A stretch of 64,000 nt of DNA. It comes from Oscheius onirici (Eukaryota > Nematoda > Chromadorea > Rhabditida > Rhabditidae). A model generated the notes under the pieces. The model did not search any database, was not told where the DNA came from, and saw nothing but the letters and a program-made list of their open reading frames with translations. Positions 61,258-64,000 of the stretch are shown piece after piece (the first letter of the stretch is position 1; the number at the start of each line of letters is the position of its first letter). The DNA lies in assembly GCA_932521025.1 (NCBI GenBank), contig OW051469.1:8816398-8880397 (forward strand), in the 5' to 3' direction. Position numbers and translations under genes: made by a program.

Positions 61258-62140
61258 TCGGGCCCGACGGGGCGGAGAAAGGGGACAGCTGACACTGGGG
61301 GCAAAAGAATACGAGTCCGTTGGAGTGTGAGTGAGGGAACGTCACTCGCACCTGATTAATGCACCCCGACTACATAATTTAAAGAGTCTGGGTGACAGTG
61401 AGTGAGAGTGTCAAAGAGACTGAGAGTCTGAGAGACTCTGAATCTACCTCTTTCCCAAACCCAATCTGTAGATTACTGCAGAGTGTAGATGTGTAACAGA
61501 GTGAGTGTGTTGACTGGCACAAGCGGACTCTTGGCTCAGCCTACGAGTGTTCCGATGAAATATGGCGGGCCATGAGAAAAGGTCTCTCTCATACAGTAAC
61601 CTAGAATCAACTACTCGACACGTGGTTCGTTCCGTTTGCAAACTAAAGCTCCTGGTAACAGATTTGAATAATTCAGGGTTGCCGGTCAGAGTCTGTGGTA
61701 GTCAAGGAAAAGTTCCGTTTAGATAGAGAAACGGAGAGAGACAGTCTCACTCTCACTGGATTGAACTACTGAGTCTGATAGTCTACTGACTACTGAGCTA
61801 CTGAGTGGCCGAGAGACTGAGAGTCTGAGAGTCTCTGAGACAGAGACATTCAGATCTCGAAAGTTGTCTTTCACAATGTTGACCTTCCCCGTTCAACAGG
61901 TTGGGAAAGTCCGAAACTTTTCGAAAGTCAGTGTTCCTCGCACATTGTCGAAGGACATAAATCACACAGTCTGTCTCTCAGGAGGAACCTGAGGGAAAGT
62001 GCAAAGCCAAAACAAGACAAAAAAGGGACCAAACAACTGTTCATTAAGAGGAAAACAAGTTGGAGCTGATTACTGACTATTCCCGCCTAAAAGTAGACTA
62101 GAATCGGGAGCCCTGCCGCCGAGTCGTTCTCTCCGGCGCG

Positions 62141-62148
62141 CTTATATA
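62141..62148 (-). promoter_or_regulatory. Second minus-strand TATA-like box
   Basis: TATATAAG on the minus strand in a GC-rich context almost identical in layout to that at 61250. No coding exon was found directly downstream (leftward), so its target is unknown. Confidence 0.35.
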
Positions 62149-62458
62149 GGGCCCCGCGACCGGAGAGGTCAACTAAGAGAGCATCCGGCCGAGTGGTTAT
62201 GCGATGGAGAGAGACAGAGAGAGAGGGGCGAACCCGGAAGATAGAGAGAGCGAACGGTAGAGAGGTCGCAGAGAGAAACAAGGCGGCCTTGTCGGCTGGC
62301 ACGCTGCTGGACAGAGACAGTGCAGATGACGGATACATTCCAGGTCAGAGACTGTGATCGTTGTCACCTTGGGGAGAGTGCCGGGGAGAATTTCGGGACT
62401 GCGAAAGGTCACATATGTTCTCGGGGGGTAGAGAGTGAGTCAAGGAGACAAAGAGTGA

Positions 62459-62537
62459 GAGGACAGAGGACAGAGGACAGAGGACAGAGGACAGAGGACA
62501 GAGGACAGAGGACAGAGGACAGAGGACAGAGGACAGA
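62459..62537. repeat. Heptamer minisatellite (GAGGACA)n
   Basis: About eleven perfect tandem copies of a seven-base unit, ending in GAGGGGCAG. Confidence 0.97.
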
Positions 62538-63549
62538 GGGGCAGAAAAAAACAGAGTCAGTAAGAGTGAGAGAGTGGGTAAGTAACCTGGACAGAAATGG
62601 AAATGAAGAGATCAGTAGCTCATCTTGTGATCAGTCAGAGTTTGGTGGGGATCAGTGGAAGAGAAGTAAATTATAGTATAATAAATTGAGAACTGTTGAA
62701 TGTGTTTGAATGTGTAGATGAATTTCAACTGTTTTAAAAGCTGTAGCCCAGACGGAATGTGAAGCAGTCTAGACACTCTCGGTAGTCCAGAAAAGCTTTG
62801 GTTACGATTAGTAGTCAAGTCTATTACAGAGGAACGATTTCAGATCAGATTACTAAAGCTGTAAGAACTAGGACCTTCCCAGAAGAGGTTTTTTTCTATG
62901 CTTCACTGAAATTTGGTGCCAATTAGTCCGTCTCATGCGTAGGCACAATTTGCATAAGGTAATTGGACGATCGTCTGGAAGAAGGATAGATGGAGGACGT
63001 GTGGGAAAGAAATAGGTGGTTTTAGGCAAGTGAAAGGGATTCTGTCTCTCAAACAATCAAGGTCACCTGTTGTTTGTTAAAGGATAATTGTAGAGGAGGC
63101 CACCCGTTGCAGAAAAGTGATAGCGTTCCAGACAGACTCGATTACACCCCCGTGCAGGCTAGACAAGGGCACAAAAACGGGATCTTCTCACGCTTTTGGG
63201 GGTGGTGGAGAAACAGTGCACAGTTTGTAAACATTCTGCCATGGGACTGTTTTATACATAAGTAAACAGCTCTTATCAGCAATCTTTCATTCCCCCACAG
63301 ATTGACTCATTGACAGTTCTGTTGGCAGTAGGTCAAAAGAGCGAAAGACAAACAAACCCACATGTAAACAAAAAGAATAAGGAGGAGGGCGAAGAACAGT
63401 TTACTCTTTATCGTTCTCGGGAGTGAGAGAAAAACTGTCAGAGAGATCAGCAACTGTGACCAGACTGACTCTTTTATACTGGAGACAGTATCTATTGGAT
63501 GTGGGAAAGAGACTATGGAACAGACTCTGTCTAGAGACTTGACCATTGG

Positions 63550-63720
63550 AACTGTGAGTCACTGGATCAGAGGAACAGAAGGAGAGTCTGAGAAATAGAC
63601 AGAGGGACAGGGAGACAGGGGGACAGCAAGATAGTGAGCAAGAGTCTGAGAGAGCGAGGTAGAAGGAGAGTGAGCGAGTGCGAGAGTCAGAGTGTGAGAG
63701 ACCGAGAGTCTGAGTCATAG
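63550..63720. repeat. GA-rich tract
   Basis: Irregular GAGAGTCTGA, GACAGGG and GAGAGTGAG units. Same family of words as in the intronic tracts. Confidence 0.75.
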
Positions 63721-64000
63721 AAGACTGTTTTGTCCATTAGAGCTAACTCTCAGTCCCATTAGCTCAACATATCAACTTAATGGAATTTGAAAATAGGTCG
63801 TAATGTCTCTAATTTCCTCTTCATCTGTACGAAACTATAATCAGGAACCTAGTCAACTGATTTTATTAGATTGCTGGAGAATTACATACTGAGGGTTATA
63901 TGAGAGGGAGATGTGCAGGAAATGCGAAGGGAAAAAGTGCGATCAAAGTTGAAGCTTCGTCATCAATTGACGAGGCCACGGTTTACTACATCGCGTGCCG

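Larger units (their letters stand above)
61258..64000. other. Gene-poor tail of the window
   Basis: About 2.7 kb with no recognised exon on either strand. It contains GA-rich tracts (61380-61440, 61800-61850, 63550-63720), a heptamer minisatellite (62459-62537) and a second TATATAAG on the minus strand (62141-62148) within CGGGGCCCTATATAAGCGCG, which may mark another leftward promoter, perhaps of an alternative first exon of the zinc-finger gene. Confidence 0.45.

Noticed and set aside
62459-62537. CRISPR-like regular repeat
   Set aside because: Seven-base units in direct tandem without spacers: a minisatellite in a eukaryotic genome.
62868-63056. 62-codon minus-strand frame with a CxxC-like CKLCLRM
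   Set aside because: Too short, isolated, and without splice partners or homologous pattern.

Overview
The window is nuclear DNA from a nematode. Genes are split into many short exons by GT...AG introns, mostly 30-60 bases long, with TTTTCAG-type acceptors. One gene is a nematode-type serpentine receptor (class gamma), another is an expanded-type casein kinase 1, and a class I PI3-kinase of the AGE-1/p110 type is present. Several same-strand gene pairs are separated by only 120-270 bases, with a polyadenylation signal followed by a second acceptor-like AG, as in nematode operons. I cannot name the species.

Layout. 1-3.1 kb: the 3' end of an srg receptor converges on a secreted cadherin-repeat protein, followed by tRNA-Arg(TCT) and a truncated, frameshifted fatty-acid elongase. 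3.2-7.8 kb: a CMGC kinase, an unidentified 3' gene piece, glutaredoxin-3, and two small unknown genes. 8.0-9.2 kb: an inverted-repeat element carrying an envelope-glycoprotein-like fragment. 10.0-17.5 kb: three genes in a row (RING/B-box E3, TMEM70, Mediator subunit 8). 17.9-25.4 kb: the PI3-kinase, with a coiled-coil gene nested antisense in an intron. 26.2-31 kb: an exostosin and a TMEM86-type lysoplasmalogenase. 33.6-38.2 kb: a BTB-BACK protein converging on an SR-rich splicing protein. 39.2-42.6 kb: Mediator subunit 4 and MMACHC (cobalamin trafficking), closely coupled. 43.7-52.5 kb: a small unknown gene, then EFR3 with an antisense CK1-like kinase and a LINE fragment in its introns. 53.2-57.7 kb: tRNA-Ala(AGC) and a synaptotagmin-like membrane protein. 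58.6-61.2 kb: a C2H2 zinc-finger factor. 61.2-64 kb: no gene recognised, only purine-rich repeats.

Themes. Two Mediator subunits (MED8, MED4) are present. EFR3 (PI4-kinase anchoring) and the PI3-kinase both act in plasma-membrane phosphoinositide signalling. The rest is mostly housekeeping.

The most striking non-coding signal is the density of palindromic elements. One ~100-base hairpin family has five copies. Two related ~400-base foldbacks share terminal sequence. Several singletons sit in introns or between genes. At least eight stretches look tRNA-derived (A box plus B box but no cloverleaf), as expected of SINEs. Many introns are filled with CT- or GA-rich (CTGTCTCT-like) repeats.
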